A program made the position numbers and the translations under genes. From CAWUIO01 sp963922455 (GTDB lineage: Bacteria; Bacteroidota; Bacteroidia; Cytophagales; Microscillaceae), in NCBI GenBank assembly GCA_963922455.1, contig CAWUIO010000055.1, forward strand, positions 1 through 42,024: DNA of 42,024 nt, given 5' to 3'. The notes under the pieces are model-generated. The model searched no databases. It saw only the letters and a list, made by a program, of their open reading frames with translations, and had not been told where the DNA came from. How positions within the stretch are numbered: position 1 is the first letter of the stretch; each line of letters opens with the position of its first letter. Positions 41,907-42,024 of this stretch are shown piece by piece.

Positions 41907-42024
41907 AATCAGCCAAATGGCCCAATATGTTCTAGTATTTTATGAAGGCAAGCCCCTGTCCTCTTCCCTAATCACGCAACCGCAAGCGAGTAGAAATTTA
42001 GATAAAAATTTCTTAACTTTCTTA
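41907..42024. other. Window end without a gene
   Basis: Only an 8-bp A/T hairpin, AGAAATTT (41992-41999) with AAATTTCT (42006-42013), is seen; it could be a weak terminator. Confidence 0.4.

Overview
The window looks like chromosomal DNA of a gliding, T9SS-bearing Bacteroidota, plausibly of the Saprospiria/Cytophagia kind. The grounds are a type IX secretion (type B) sorting-domain protein next to a PorP/SprF-family protein, OmpA-like and SpoIIE-type phosphatase genes typical of the phylum, a DUF2795 protein, CHAT/TPR proteins, weak Shine-Dalgarno signals and occasional TAnnTTTG -7 boxes. The genus assignment is a guess; the phylum is secure. GC is moderate. No rRNA, tRNA, CRISPR array, phage block or transposase gene was seen.

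Layout. 0-5 kb: FAD oxidoreductase (-), a DUF4174-PAP2 pair (+), a MacB/FtsX-type permease (-), then queA. 5.5-10.7 kb: ispD, DUF2795 (-), a DUF349 protein (-), ettA and a PLD-type nuclease, with clear hairpin terminators at 5.46, 6.2 and 10.66 kb. 10.7-17 kb: a secreted protein of unknown role, a stand-alone protein resembling an integrase Arm domain, a DUF952 protein, a cyclophilin lipoprotein, and a minus-strand operon of GT4 glycosyltransferase, serine hydrolase and MESH1-type (p)ppGpp hydrolase. 17-25 kb: surface and envelope genes (T9SS type-B client, PorP/SprF-OmpA fusion, membrane SpoIIE phosphatase, OmpA protein). 25-32 kb: TPR protein, PLP decarboxylase, a large secreted MORN/TPR/CHAT protease, an SDR. 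32-35 kb: an MlaE-type permease ended by a MITE, an unknown membrane protein and a SiaC-like protein. 35-41.8 kb: an operon of cytoplasmic CHAT protease, membrane-spanning STAND NTPase and exported LRR/B-lectin protein.

Two things stand out. First, ten copies (one cut by the window edge) of a ~120-135 bp intergenic repeat lie in both orientations, eight of them within about 65 bp of a stop codon. By eye they share a three-stem architecture with compensatory changes: a closing stem GGCTT/AAGCC that becomes GCTG/CAGC in two copies; an inner stem CGCC...GGCG; and a CCCGCGC/GCGCGGG stem that is replaced in one copy by an unrelated 18-bp stem. This pattern implies selection on folded RNA or single-stranded DNA. 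Second, the 35.4-41.8 kb operon reads as a possible transmembrane NLR-like signalling module: exported LRR/lectin sensor, STAND ATPase with periplasmic coiled coil and TPR, and a cytoplasmic caspase-like CHAT protease. It faces a SiaC-like phospho-switch gene.

A 179-bp MITE with 16-bp inverted ends and a TAA duplication is inserted exactly at the stop codon of the mlaE-type gene, where an mlaF ATPase gene would be expected. Assignments come from reading motifs by eye; no database search was run.
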